64,000 nucleotides of DNA from Pseudisothecium myosuroides (GCA_951799445.1 OX637289.1:48088264-48152263), one strand, 5' to 3'; counted from the stretch's first letter, positions 36,576 through 48,499 are shown. Notes: generated by a model not told the origin, from the sequence alone. A program made the numbers and translations.

Positions 36576-38674
36576 GCCTGCAGGAGGAGCCCTGAAAAGT
36601 CCGCATCAGCGCATCCCCCTTCAAAACCTGGCGAGGATTCCGAGGCCGTCGTCGTCGGGGTCTACAAATTCGAATTCGACCCAGACTGATTCCCATTCGA
36701 GACGAAACCACCGCGTAACCCGTCGCATTGGCAATCGCTCGCGTGTGCGAATCCTCTGTCTTCTCGGCGACTACGTACTCAATCCGGCATATTAAGTCAG
36801 GGCCTCTCTCGAACTCTCGAGCTGACACCCATCGCCTTCATTTGTCAGCAAACTGCACCTCCGACAACAAATCGAGAGATCATCACAACCCTCATCACAT
36901 GCAAGGGGAAAAACAAAAAAAACGTATGTGCACCCAAAACCCAAAAGAGTGCAGACCGCAGACGTTCTCATACAATCACAGGAAACCCCACCTCCACCAC
37001 TACGCCAGACTCACCATGGACCCCTGGCAGCTCGCAACCGGGTAAATCAACGTCCAAAGATTCCCAAGAGGCAAATAAATAGCTCTACATGAGTCGACAC
37101 CATCATCACCGACTTGGATGCTGCAGCAGGGGCTCGCAGAACACCGTCATACGTTTCCTGGCTCGTCCACCATTGCTGAGTTCCGAGAAACTAATGAGCC
37201 CCAACTGGAGGAACCCTAACAATCCAGCCGCATTGAAGCCAAGTCGGAGTTCCTGCTCCGCCATCGACTGCCGCTGCAGGCACGATGGACGACAGCTAAG
37301 CGTACGAGCGAGCGAGTCCCCACCCCGCCCAGACAGTCAGTCACTCAGTCTGGCTGTCCTTCTCTGGTCAATAAGTTACCAAGTCTTCCAATTTCTTCCG
37401 TCCTTCTGCCATGAGAGCAACGTACGTAACTAAGTTACGTACCTACCCCACCGTCTCCTGTAAGTTAAGCTTACAATCGAGAGAGACAGAGAGCCAGTGG
37501 CCCAGTGCTCTTCGTCGTCGGACGGCCGCCGGCATCCACGTCCGACTAACTTAGATGGGTGCGCGCACTCCAAAACTGAAGGAGACACCGCGCGCTCATG
37601 AGTGAGCTGCAGAGCTGCAGACATACCGTAATTAAGCTTCTTACGTTAACATGGCGGTTTTAACAACTGCTGCAGAACTAAGTTCACTAAATTAAGTTCA
37701 GGGGACAGGGCAAGGGCCAACCGGCCAAGGGCAGAGAAAAGGGCGCGAGTTAGGGGAGTAACTTAATTACTGTTGCTTCATCAATGCAGAGCCCCTGACT
37801 GACAGACTCTGGATGGCTGGAGCCTACGACGTCCCCACTAAGTTAAGTTAACGGGAGGGACGACTGACCTCCTGTGGGCACCATAGCTCCGCCGGTCGCG
37901 TCCACCGGCTGCCCCGAGCCTGTCTCAGGCGGAGCACCGGTGGCCGAGGCTGAGTTCGGTGCCTGGGCTCCTGCACGATGATGACGGCGGCAGGGACCGA
38001 CATGTCCCTACATCGGAATTACCACGCTGGCAGTTCTTAAATGGGCGTGGGCGTGGACGAGTTCAAGTTTGCGAAGCCTGACTGGCCTGGAGGCTCAGTC
38101 GGGACGGCTATGTAATAACCCATTTCAGGAAACCACCCTTAAAGCTAGCCTGCCCTGCCTCGGCCTCCAAATCAGCAGGGCGAGAATTGAAGATGGTTAA
38201 CCCTGTAACTCTCAAATCCTTTTTTGAAAATTGCACATTGTTGCTTGTACAATTCTGTTATTTACATAAATTAAATCAAAATGGGCACAAAGGAAGGTTG
38301 TCTTGTAAATTTTCAATGTGAGCGGTTGGGCTGGTATCATCATGCCCCTTCCGCACCACAACAAATTTCAGGCCTCAGATTTGCCTAGAGCTCGCTCAAA
38401 AGTTCCATTGCAAAGCATGCATGCTATCCATGTAATTTATGCAGGTCTTGTCTGCGTGCGTGGTGTGCCAACAACGCAATGAATTGCAGTTTCACTGCTT
38501 TGATGGAGAATGGCTTAAAGATCAACTTGGAGGAAGTTAGAGTAGCGCTAGTATACTGACTGCCATTTTGAGGCCTGAAATTTGTTGTAATGTTTATACT
38601 ATCAAATGAACTCTCCACATGCAAATAGTTAGTGGTTTACATTCCTCCTGTAATTGTTGTCCGTATCCTTTCAG
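36576..38674. other. ATL 5' region and a GC-rich island without an assigned gene
   Basis: 36576-36800 is probably 5' UTR of the ATL gene (an acceptor-like CTCCTGCAG precedes its ATG). At 37869-37970, minus strand, a splice-bounded 34-codon open piece reads AQAPNSASATGAPPETGSG; at 38041-38115, plus strand, a short frame reads MGVGVDEFKFAKPDWPGG. Either could be an exon of an unannotated gene. Neither matches a family I know. Confidence 0.3.
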
Positions 38675-39650
38675 ACCAGAGTATTGGCTATGGTGAAGGG
38701 CACTTCAAATATGCTTAAGAATCTAGAGCAGGTAGTGTTCACAGGGGCAGGTTGCGTGGAAGTGGAGGTGCAGCAACATGGTGGATCTCACGGCAGATTT
38801 CTTGCACTGCGTGCGGGGGCAGCTATGAGGGAGGCAAGAAAGTGTTTGAACAACTTCGCAATCATCAGAAGCCCTTGGCTGCCCATCACTACATCCTCTC
38901 GATGCCAGGAGGCTTAAGGTTCCCTGACTCATCAACTATGATGTTATCTTTCTTTTTAACCCTTATTGAGCATGATTGAACAGCACCCAAACATTGACGT
39001 TATGAACAAAACAGTGACGCGAAAGTAAAGTTTTGTTATGAGAAATAATATACCGATCCATCCGAGACTGTTGAAGGAAGTTAATTACACCCTAGCTAGC
39101 TACGCCATTACCTTCTTAGCTTGAATGACCGCAAGAGAGTACAAAAAAAATCTCTTCCACTCTTAGTGTTATACATGCCGTGCAGGAGCCGACGCAAGCT
39201 CATCTCAAAATTTGGCGACAGGACAAGGAGCTCAAGCAAACACTGAAGAGATCGTCCAAGAGCGAAAACATCAGTTCGAGAAGAGCCACAGCGAATCCAA
39301 CGAGAATGATGTGTTGGGCCTCATGATGCTGGCTGATTATGAAGATGCAATTCTCAAGAGCGGGAGTGCGCACTTTGGAATGCAATCTTTGATCGAATCG
39401 TGCAACTCTTTTTATGTTGAAGGCCACGAAACAACATCATCCACACAGTTGACATGGTGAATGCAAACATGATAATCGTAATTGTGTTGGTACTATCATT
39501 GCAACGCAGGGGGCAAAAGTGGTTGCAACTATGCTCTTGCACCAGTTGCGCTTTCGCTTGTCACCTCACTACCGCCACACTCCCGAATGTGGTGTGTATC
39601 ACCCTCAAACCTCAATATGGGATGCCTTTTGTGGTAGAAAAAAGCTCGTA
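38675..39650 (+). pseudogene. Cytochrome P450 pseudogene (CYP72-clan-like), heme region deleted
   Basis: After an acceptor (CCTTTCAG, 38674) the plus strand reads MVKGTSNMLKNLEQ and CVEVEVQ, then shifts frame to VDLTADF, then again to GGSYEGGKKVFEQL and YILSMPGGLRFPDS. This order matches CYP72-clan P450s (E-V-EV, LTAD, GSSYEEGKKVFE, YIPGLRFLP). After an intron ending near 39185 comes SNENDVLGLMM...ESCNSFYVEGHETTS, the I-helix oxygen-binding motif (normally AGHETTS). About 40 bases later the sequence resumes as AKVVATMLLHQLRFRLSPHYRHTP and, in another frame, LKPQYGMP, the P450 C-terminus. The K-helix ExxR, PERF and the heme-binding cysteine loop are missing. With at least three frameshifts and this deletion it cannot encode an enzyme. 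Confidence 0.88.
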
Positions 39651-41253
39651 CTTGAGGATTCATCATAATTTATCGCACGGTGTACTCCCTAGCACTGAGA
39701 ATGTCCATAGTATCTGTTAGTTGTTTGATGCACATTCCCGATGGAAGTTTCTTCGATTTTTGAATGGTTTCAAAATGAGAATCCAAGCTCATGATTTTGA
39801 ACATGTACAGTTATGATGGTGAATTATGCTTAATCCATGCCTCATCCAAACCTTAGAATCTGATAATTTCAATTTTAAAATGCATAGCGACGATATTATC
39901 TCTTACAATATGGTGCAAATACCTCCCAGGAGTGAGATGTTCTTGAGATGTAGAGCATCAACATGTTGGTGAGATAGGTACTCATATATGCTTCCATCCG
40001 TGAACGTCTAAACAGATCGAAACTCAAAGCCTTCTACTTTTAAAGCCCCAACACATCCTTCTTTGCTCGTGAGATGGGAAATGAATTTGAGCTAGGGGAT
40101 CACTGGCCCTGTAGATGTGTTGCGGGTTTAAGATTTCACAATTCGTTGAGAGAGTTTCAGACTTTCAATAAGTTTTTAATGCCAAGTGACATTTCTTTGT
40201 TACTCCGTACGTTTTGATTTTAAAAATAGCAAGTCCTGCTTAGCTCCCTCATGCCACCACTAGTTTTTGCCCACTTCACACAACCTCATGTGGATTTCGC
40301 CAAATTATTAAATGTCAAATATGGTGTCATCATTCTAAGAATTTTCAAAGTTGCAAGCGCTACCCACAGAACCACTGGAAAAACTGATATAATATCAGGA
40401 GATGCATGCAAAATTGGTAGTTACATACTTCCAAACAAAATTAGCATAATTACACTAGCATGTCCACTTCTAAAGTCCACGGGGGTCGTCTAGCTTCCCC
40501 ACACCCTCCAAACCTGTCAAATAGTCCTACACAACGAATATCTGTTTACAAGTTCTCGCAAAAGAAAATAATTTACAAATCTGCTCTGTACAAAATTGAC
40601 ACTGAACCTCGATTTGAAGAAAGCCTACTCCATTCACTAAACCTGAAGTTCGAATCTGCAGATCTATGGCGATGCAAACCGAATCTCCAGAACCACTGGA
40701 CCAGAAAATGCTCCATGGTCCTTCAAGGACTCGCCAGAGTGATTGCCGAATTCCACATCCCAGCAGGTAATCCTTTCAGCCATAGCCAACTGGGGAGCCT
40801 GTCTGGACCTCCTGACCGGCAACAGCAAGAAGAATGATACCCACCCGTCCAGTCGAAACAGGGCTGCAACCAACTTACATGCCCTCGCTTGCTCGGGGGA
40901 CAGCAAGATGAATAAGCTGCCCCTCACACTTGTTTAATTGAATTGGGCTTGCATGTGGGACCTGGAACGAACGCACTCTTCGTTCACGCCAACCTCAAAA
41001 CGAAGCTAGCTGGAGTTGAAATCTCTCTCTTCGTATGCAACCGATCACCGGAAAACGACGACCGAGCGACTGCCTGACACCGCTCTGTCTGTTTGTCTGT
41101 CCGTCTCCTCCTGGTTGCCCGCTCCTGCCGGACCCATCCCATGGAAGCAAAGTACCGGCAATGGCTTCACTCCCCTTCCGTCTACTTCAGTGACGACTGG
41201 ACTGGACTGCAATGGATGGGAAGAAGGGATGAAATGGAACCAGATATCGCGGA
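39651..41253. other. Intergenic region between P450 pseudogene and ATL gene
   Basis: 39720-40450 is AT-rich without a gene. 40665-40775 on the plus strand has an ATG-led frame (MAMQTESPEPLDQK) ending at a GTAATCC donor-like site, but I find no second exon. 40930-41253 is probably the 3' UTR of the minus-strand ATL gene. Confidence 0.35.
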
Positions 41254-42915
41254 TTAAATGGGCTGATGCGCGGAGCGCGAGGACACATCCGATGCCGACC
41301 TGGTGAGGGGGGAAATCACGGCGCCCTTCCAGCTGGCCAAGCTCCATCTGCCCGACCGCGCTCGCTCCGGTGGCCCTTTCGAAGATTCACCCAGGGAGCT
41401 GCTGCTGGATACTGGCGCATCCGCATCGCTGACAGCTTTGCCGCTTTCCAGGTCGATGGTCACCCATTCATCACCCTCGGCACGGTCACGTGGTGCCAAG
41501 TCCAGACTGCGGGCGCGTGAGAACCACCGGCGTGATGGGGCGTCGCCAATCTGATCGCTCTGGCGCGTGAGAAGGTTGCGTAAGGCAATCAAGTCGGCGC
41601 TCAAGGAAGAAGACCGGCGGACGCTAGATGAAAGTGGCGGTTTCCGGAAGCTAGAATTCTTGGCAATAGGCTGCTGGTCGCTGCCAGTCTTGACACGCTT
41701 GAAGGACTCCGAATTCCGGAAGAGAGATTCATGCGCGCTGTCTTCTCGGGATATCAGGGGGGCCGTTCGGGAATCTGTCGTGTAGGAATCAGAGCACACG
41801 AATTCAGCATTGGTTGGTCACGTAATATATTGGTCACAACAAAAAATCTCGACGACGCGGATTGGCACACGACACGACGATTAGGAACTTCGTGACGTGA
41901 CACTTCAATTGCATAATCTGGGCATCTCTCTGTGTGAGCATCCATAGGTAGAAAATAACTAACTGCCATACTCTAGCGAATGATAAACTCAAATCCAACA
42001 GCGATTCCCCTGCACAGACCAATGGGCACGGATCCAGTCAATACTATTTGACAAATCGTTTCTCGATACTTCCTTTGAGGTCAATTTCGGCCAATTAAAG
42101 CTTGGAGACGCAGGTGATATGGATTGGACGATGCGTTCTTATTGCTACGTAACTCATCCAGACGGTATTGCTTACGTTCACAAGTTACATTGTCCATGTC
42201 TACGTGCACGCCATAGCCTAAAAAACAGAGCCCAAGATTTCTGCGGAGATTGAAAACGGCAGAAATTTCCAGCATTCTTACCGTCCAAGGGAGCATCGCC
42301 GGACGTGAGTTGTCGCGATTCGATGTCGCTGTCGCCGCTCCCCGAAACCTCGGTAATGGTCTCGGCGGGCTCGCCATGGCCACCAGCCTCCGCGACATGC
42401 TCGCCACCTGAATTCGACAGCTTTGCCTCCCCGACAGGCTGAGCCACCAAGCTGGCACGGCACAGAGGACACGTCGAGTGCGCGTCGAACCACGCATCGA
42501 TGCAATCCCTGTGGAACACGTGCTTACACGTCGGCAGCAGGCGCAGCGAGTCCTCTGGTTCGAAATCCGCCAAGCACACGGGGCACTCGCGGGGAGTGTC
42601 TTTCTCGTCCAAATCCTCGCGGTGCACCAGCGGCAGCGCGTCCACGTCCTCTTTCAGCAGCCCCTTCGATGTCACGTTGTAGCTTCCCGATTGCGTCGTG
42701 TTGGATTGTGCAATCGTGCGTCCAGCGTCTCCCCGTATGTATTTCCGGAGGAACACAGACACAAACGCGAGCACGAAGCAGCCGCCTATGAGCGAGATGA
42801 TCACCACCGCAGTCGTGGGGTTGAATCTCGCCGAGTTCTCGCCGTAGTTGAACTGGCCCGGGCCATCCCCTGTCGAATTGGAGTTGATTGTACTGTTGTC
42901 TGCATTCGACGCCAT
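41254..42915 (-). CDS. ATL-type RING-H2 E3 ubiquitin ligase, two exons
   Basis: Exons, minus strand: 42282-42915 and 41254-41774 (GT-AG, phase 1, join GDAPLD|DSRTAPL), 384 residues. The start is the ATG at 42915; the frame continues upstream to 42936 only from a TTG. It has an Asn/Ser-rich N-terminus, a membrane segment (about residues 34-56, [23 protein letters not shown] region), a GLD-like motif [14 protein letters not shown] (84-97), and the RING-H2 C111-x2-C..C-x-H-x2-H-x2-C-x10-C152 with STCPLCR. The tail is Ser/Arg-rich, with [12 protein letters not shown] and [11 protein letters not shown]. Expected role: membrane-anchored E3 ligase. It lies 4.7 kb upstream of the other ATL gene in the same orientation, but the two differ in exon number and tail, so they are not a recent tandem pair. 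A Mutator-like element sits 1.1 kb upstream. Confidence 0.88.
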
Positions 42916-43992
42916 GACGATTATTCCTCTGAACAAACAAATCTAGCAAAGATTCGCGAATGAACGCCGAGCTTCAAATTCAGGATCCCTGAATTGCCGA
43001 ATCAATGACGAGGCTCTGTTTTTTCATCGAATCCAAAGCTGCTGTTGTTCAAACCCAATCCAAGATCACGAACCGGACTCAAAAGTCACACTCTTCTTCC
43101 TGCACAGACTCAGAGCCTAGGCCTCACTAGCACTTACTTCCTGGTGCGTCGATGTCAGCTCTATCTACTGTTGAAAAAGCTACTGAAATTCTCCTCTACA
43201 GCCAGCTGACCTGAATCCTCACCAGATGTTGTTCGAACTCAATCTGGGATCACTGGACCAAAAAAAAAAAAAAAAATCTGCACTCTTCCTGCGGCACAGG
43301 TGCACAGACTCAAATCTTTCGTCAGACTCAACTCCTTTGCCACAGCCGTGGAATCGAATTGCAGTTGATCTCAGGGGCTTCACCTACTCAAATCCTTCGC
43401 CAGGCTCTCGTCGCTAGCTAGAACTTCCTAACTAGAGGTTTGACGATCGATTTCTCTATCTACTGATGCCAAACCGACTGCAATTTCACTTGTTTAGATC
43501 GGCGACCGACCCTCACCCCCTGTACGATCGAGCAGCTGCGTGATCGAGTGTCCCAGGGCTGTGCGCTCGGGCGGCTGACGTCGGGCAAATGGGTGCAGCG
43601 ACGTGGGCAACTCCGTTGATATCTAGGGGACCCAACCCAATGAGTTCAGTTACCCCCAGTCAGCCAGCCAGCCAGCAGCAGCGACCAGGTAAGTTAGGAA
43701 GGAGTAAGGACGAGGACGACGCGCGCAGCACTCATGGCTGCGATCAGGCAAGTTCCTCGAGGAGACCTTTTGAGCGTGCCAGGTGCGCGCGGGGTGCGAT
43801 CGGGCGGGCCCAGTCAGGCCCAACTGAGGAAAGCGAGCGTGAAGGTCCCTCCGGGGCGGGATCTGGATCTGGCGGAAAGGGAAGGGAAGGAACTACAGTA
43901 CTACAGTAGACGATCGGGTATTTGCTTGCTCAATTGCACGGAACGGAAATCCGGGTCGCGTGAGCTCCAGCGAAAGGAGCTCGCCGTCTGCA
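42916..43992. promoter_or_regulatory. Upstream region of the two-exon ATL gene
   Basis: GC-moderate, no other gene. 43260-43277 is an A-run of 17 or so. 43650-43690 has CAGCCAGCCAGCCAGCAGCAG microrepeats. The transcription start is not defined. The MULE target duplication begins at 43993. Confidence 0.4.
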
Positions 43993-44001
43993 CTTGCGTG
44001 G
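43993..44001 (+). repeat. 9-bp target-site duplication, left copy
   Basis: CTTGCGTGG, identical to 45569-45577 and immediately outside the element. Confidence 0.95.
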
Positions 44002-45568
44002 GCGAGACGTTAAGTGCCCCCCCACGAGCTATTCGCGGGGACTGGGCCCCAGCACTGTTGCGCATCCGGGCTGCCCCGGCTGCAGCTGCCCCAGAAGTTC
44101 GACCCGGGGAAGTTCGAACGTGTTCTTTCCGCCCTCACCTGTCCTCCTTGCTTGCTCTGTTGCAAGTCTATTGCGATCCTTAGTTTTCCCCTCACCTGAG
44201 ATTGATCGCCTGAGATTGATCGCCTGAGATTGATGAGAGAGTCAAATAGAGAGAGTGCGGTGACAACTCGGATGGAAGAACGATGGAGGCATTTGGGTGT
44301 TTCCAAATGAAGGTTGCTACGATTTGCAAAGTGAATTCATCTCCATATTAATGGAAAAAGAAAAAGAAAGCATGTCGCCGCTTCCATCTAGACTTCCTTG
44401 CTCACTCTTCATCTCAATGAGAAGAAATTAAAAACAGCATGAACTACACAATGCCTTCAATCCTTGCAAGAGGGGCTTGATAAATGATGAAACATAACTG
44501 AACCCTAGAATTCAAGCCCAGAAGGCAGGCAACACGCAAAATATGGCCAAATTCAAGCCCACATCTTCAAACCTGCCCGGAGCTCATCTTCTTTCGTCAT
44601 CTACCAACTCTCCTGTCTATTGCAAGAGCATGTTCCTGTCTGTTTGTTACATGTGACGACCGTTCTCCCTCCTGCTTGTTACGCTATCCTAGTCCACATC
44701 GGAAGCCAGTTAATCTCCTTCCATTTGAAGAAAAGCACCGAAGTACTTCTAGCTAGAGATGATGAGGAAAGGTTGAGAGAGCCCGGCAGGAACTGTGCAA
44801 CTTGTTGTGCTGCAACTACAAAATGCCCCAAGTGCATTTCGGAAATCTTTCCAAAAAATAGCAATAACACTACACAAAATTCAATCATTAGATGGAAGTC
44901 ATTCAGAAATGCAGTTGGGTCCTAGCTTTCATCTTGGTGAAAACTTGCTTATCAGGAAATTCTCAAACCCTACATGACCACATCTGGATAACAAATTGCA
45001 CACTTTGGTCTCGGGGGCTGTGATTATTTCTTACACAACTAATTGTTGTTGGATTGAGCATGTTTCCATTTCGAGGTGGGGTTCAGTTATGTTTCATCAT
45101 TTATCAAGCCCCTCTTGCAAGGATTGAAGGCATTGTGTAGTTCATGCTGTTTTTAATTTCTTCTCATTGAGATGAAGAGTGAGCAAGGAAGTCTAGATGG
45201 AAGCGGCGACATGCTTTCTTTTTCTTTTTCCATTAATATGGAGATGAATTCACTTTGCAAATCGTAGCAACCTTCATTTGGAAACACCCAAATGCCTCCA
45301 TTGTTCTTCCATCCGAGTTGTCACCGCACTCTCTCTATTTGACTCTCTCATCAATCTCAGGCGATCAATCTCAGGTGAGGGGAAAACTAAGGATCGCAAT
45401 AGACTTGCAACAGAGCAAGCAAGGAGGACAGGTGAGGGCGGAAAGAACACGTTCGAATTTCCCCGGGTCGAACTTCTGGGGCAGCTGCAGCCGGGGCAGC
45501 CCGGATGCGCAACAGTGCTGGGGCCCAGTCCCCGCGAATAGCTCGTGGGGGGGCACTTAACGTCTCGC
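44002..45568. mobile_element. Mutator-like element (TIR-MULE), non-autonomous
   Basis: A 1,567-bp element bounded by a perfect 9-bp direct repeat, the Mutator hallmark. Inverted termini are 44002-44505 (504 bp) and 45078-45568 (491 bp), starting GCGAGACGTTAAGTGC. The arms are nearly identical. I see only scattered single changes, for example AAGTTCGAACGTG against AAATTCGAACGTG. The length difference is explained by a 14-bp unit (CCTGAGATTGATCG type) present three times at 44196-44235 and twice at 45352-45382. The 572-bp interior encodes no transposase, so it needs a MURA-type transposase in trans. High arm identity and an intact target duplication suggest recent movement. It sits 1.1 kb upstream of an ATL gene. 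Confidence 0.93.
44620..44925 (+). pseudogene. Possible captured host gene fragment inside the MULE (MYND-like half finger)
   Basis: A 101-codon frame in the MULE interior includes LLARDDEERLREPG followed by NCATCCAATTKCPKC, a C-x2-C-x6-C-x2-C arrangement. It resembles the first half of the MYND finger of plant UBP15/16-type ubiquitin proteases (ECAVC...TTRC..C). The second half of the finger is absent. MULEs often carry host gene pieces (Pack-MULEs). The resemblance is short and could be chance. No start or stop context argues that it is expressed. Confidence 0.35.
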
Positions 45569-45577
45569 CTTGCGTGG
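45569..45577 (+). repeat. 9-bp target-site duplication, right copy
   Basis: CTTGCGTGG, matching 43993-44001. Confidence 0.95.
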
Positions 45578-45925
45578 TGGCTGCCTGGAGTCGCTCGGAC
45601 CGTCAGAGTGCGCCGTCACCACATGGCGCGACGACCGCAACCACCACGATGTCCGCAACTGAACGGGCTGCCAGGCTCCACTGGCCCACTCATGCCAGTT
45701 CTCCAAAACTCGAACTCGGTACCTAGCAGTTATAGTTCAGGGAGCTGGCGAAGTTGGCTCCGAACTAGCAAGTTAGGCCTGGTTTACACAAAAAAAAGAG
45801 GGGGCAAGAAAATGGAGAAGTCTCTCTCCAAGCCACTCATTTGCCGTTGAGAAGTTCTCCTTTGGAACTTGTCACGACCTCTAGATTGGTGTACACTAGG
45901 CCTAAAAAATATTTTAAAATATTAC

Positions 45926-46011
<86 letters not shown>
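45926..46011. repeat. (TA)n microsatellite
   Basis: About 80 bases of near-perfect TA, abutting the pogo-like MITE at 46014. Confidence 0.95.
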
Positions 46012-46013
<2 letters not shown>

Positions 46014-46203
46014 CAATAGAACCTCTTTAAGTTGATCCTCTCTAAGTTGATAAACCTCTGTAAACTAATCATGTCAGACCGGTCCCGGCCTGGGCCACAT
46101 AACAAAGGCTGTGACTAAAAATGATCCTCTCTAAGTCAATAAACTTCTATAAACCAATCTGTCAGACCGGTCCGGGACCGATCAGCTTAGAGAGGTTCTA
46201 TTG
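46014..46203. mobile_element. pogo/Emigrant-like MITE
   Basis: A 190-bp element with inverted ends CAATAGAACCTCTTTAA and TTAGAGAGGTTCTATTG, flanked by TA on both sides (46012-46013 and 46204-46205). The ends resemble plant Emigrant/LEMI termini (CAGTAAAACCTCTATAAATT), which belong to the pogo branch of Tc1/mariner. The interior has a near-direct repeat of 'GATCCTCTCTAAGT' and 'GTCAGACCGGTCC'. Confidence 0.85.
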
Positions 46204-47651
46204 TATATATATAATCTCGCCTTTCAATAAAGACCTTTAGAATTTCAATCAAACCTGCTTCAAGGAGGTGTGTCTAACTATACTTCCAGGAGCTCAAAAT
46301 TTGAAGACTTTTGTTGTCATGTGGGAAAAAATTTTGCTTGACATCATTGGACCTTCTTGGAGACTATGACATCTCATTTCAAGGTGTAAATTCATTTTTC
46401 AAGGACTTCTCCATTTTTGTCAATCAAAACCTTCAAAAAAATTCCTCTTTACCTATGGATTTGGTTTTAATCGGGCTTTAAAAATTGATGAAGAGGGATC
46501 ACCCATTGTCATTCCTTTGAATCATTGCACATATGTAGGCTTTAGTAGATTCACAAAATTTTTTTTGCAATAGAAGGAGAAAATATAGAAAGTATTCACA
46601 TACACTTTGGTCAACTCATTTTTATAAAAAAAAAATTTAAGAAGGTAAAAAGACATATTATAGGAGGTCAAAGCAAAAACATGTAGCTTTCCATCATTGT
46701 CACTAGGCAAGGCTACTCTCATCCATTTGGATGCTAATGGGGCACTTTTAATCCTTGTACAATTGTAAGGGTAATTCAAAAGTGTCCCCTAGGATTGTGA
46801 AATAATGAATGAACCTATTGCCTAATGTAGAACCCGCTTGATGGGGTTCAAAATGTGAACATGTATACAATTTTCACTACATTATGTTGGAATATGAAGA
46901 AATTGGGTCTAGAACTAGGATCGCAATTGACCGAGGGTCAATATTTGATCTACCTACCTTCACTATATTTTTTATGTATTCTTTTGTGATGCCTTTTGAT
47001 TTTCCTTTAATTCCAAAGGATTGGGGTCCAAGCTAACTTAACATCGTATCTCACTTTACCCATAATCCGTTTCCTAAGTTTCACTTCAAGGCTATCTTCC
47101 AATTTTTTGGGTTGTAAAAGGTGAATAAAAATATGACATGTGGAACTTGGAACTTCCTGTTGTGAAGTCCAAAGTCTCAATTCCGAGTGTCAAGTTCCAC
47201 ATACCAATTTATACCAAGTCCTATGCCTTCTCTAATTGCTTTATTCATTCAATTTTCTAAAATTGTCTTCTTCCAAAATTTGGTTAGCATTGAAGTAGCT
47301 AAAAGAGAAAGCATTCTCATTGTTCTTGTTCTCTTCACATAGCAATGAAACATTGATGTGCCATTGTTGTCATTGTACAAAATTGCAATGTACCATTAGA
47401 TGTTGAAATGATGAATATATCCATTTTTATTGTTGAAAGTAATAGGCTTTGTTTACCAAGGATAATTTGGCAAGTTTCAAAGATTAGTGGATATTTGGAG
47501 CATTATTTTTTTGGATCATATACATAGATGATGTTTTGACATTCGATGAGGGTGTAAACATTAACATTCACTTAATTGTGCACAGTTTTGAAGACTTGTT
47601 TTAGAAAAGAAAGACATACATTGGAGGGAAAGAATTTTTGTGAAGGGGTAG
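46204..47651. other. AT-rich stretch without gene
   Basis: No coding region recognised. A weak inverted pair 'CATGTGGAACTTGGAAC' and 'GTCAAGTTCCACATACC' lies near 47138-47205. Confidence 0.4.
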
Positions 47652-48365
47652 TTGCAAGAAACACCTGCCGGTTTTGGCTCAAAACGGCCATTTCACTCTT
47701 GTTTGTGGTTTTTGGAATAAATTTTTGCTAAATAAAATAAAATATGGATAATTTATAAAGCATTAAAAAAATGATATGTGCAGAAATTCAGACCTAAAAT
47801 TTTTTATCTCTAAGAGTTATGCACGGTCAAAGACGGTTGAAAATTGCAAGAAAATAGATAGTTTGGAATTTAATTCTTAAAAAATAGTAAAAAAATTCAA
47901 AAAATTCTCCAAAAAAAAGACATTTTTCCTAACTTATAGATGCTCCATTTCACCAATTTTCACTATTGGAAAAATAAAATTATGTTCTCTACACTTGCAC
48001 AAAGGTAGTGCACTTTGAGCACATGTGGAAGATGGAAAATTAACTATTTTTAGAATATCTTTTGTAAGATTGTGTAACTTTAGTAGAAGTCCTAGTATAC
48101 CAATTTTGAGCTTCAAATTTGTATATTTGGGTCAAAAATAGTACTAAAAACCTTCAAAATGGCCAAGGTAGACATCCAATCGGGGGCAATTTAAAAATAG
48201 TAAAATAATTTTTAAAAAACCCAAAAAATTATTCAACATCTGCAACTACCACATGTACCTTCATTTTAAGTTTTATAGAAGATGGACAAATGATGCAAAA
48301 GTTATGAGCAAAAACCCACCTGGCCAAGGTCAAGGGGACAAAAAAAAGGTGAAGTGTTTCTTGCA
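47652..48365. mobile_element. TIR-bearing repeat E, copy 2
   Basis: 714 bp with inverted ends TTGCAAGAAACACCTG and GTGTTTCTTGCAA. The interior aligns with the 22240-22620 part of copy 1. No coding capacity. It directly adjoins the Harbinger transposase relic. Confidence 0.65.
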
Positions 48366-48499
48366 ATCACCCTTCAGACTAATATTGTTGGCAAAATTTC
48401 TCTTTGGGGTGTTTGCAGTTCTTTACTAATGATTATTAATTTGTGAAGGATAGGATCAAGGATAGGATTGATTACAACTTCAAACATTGTTAGAAATCT

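Noticed and set aside
40665..40775. ATG-led plus-strand frame ending at a GTAAT donor-like site
   Set aside because: No downstream exon in phase and no domain; probably within the 3' UTR of the opposite-strand ATL gene.
42916..42936. Upstream extension of the two-exon ATL reading frame
   Set aside because: It also begins at TTG; the ATG at 42915 is the plausible start.
45914..46105. Frame encoding an Ile-Tyr repeat
   Set aside because: It is the translation of the TA microsatellite.
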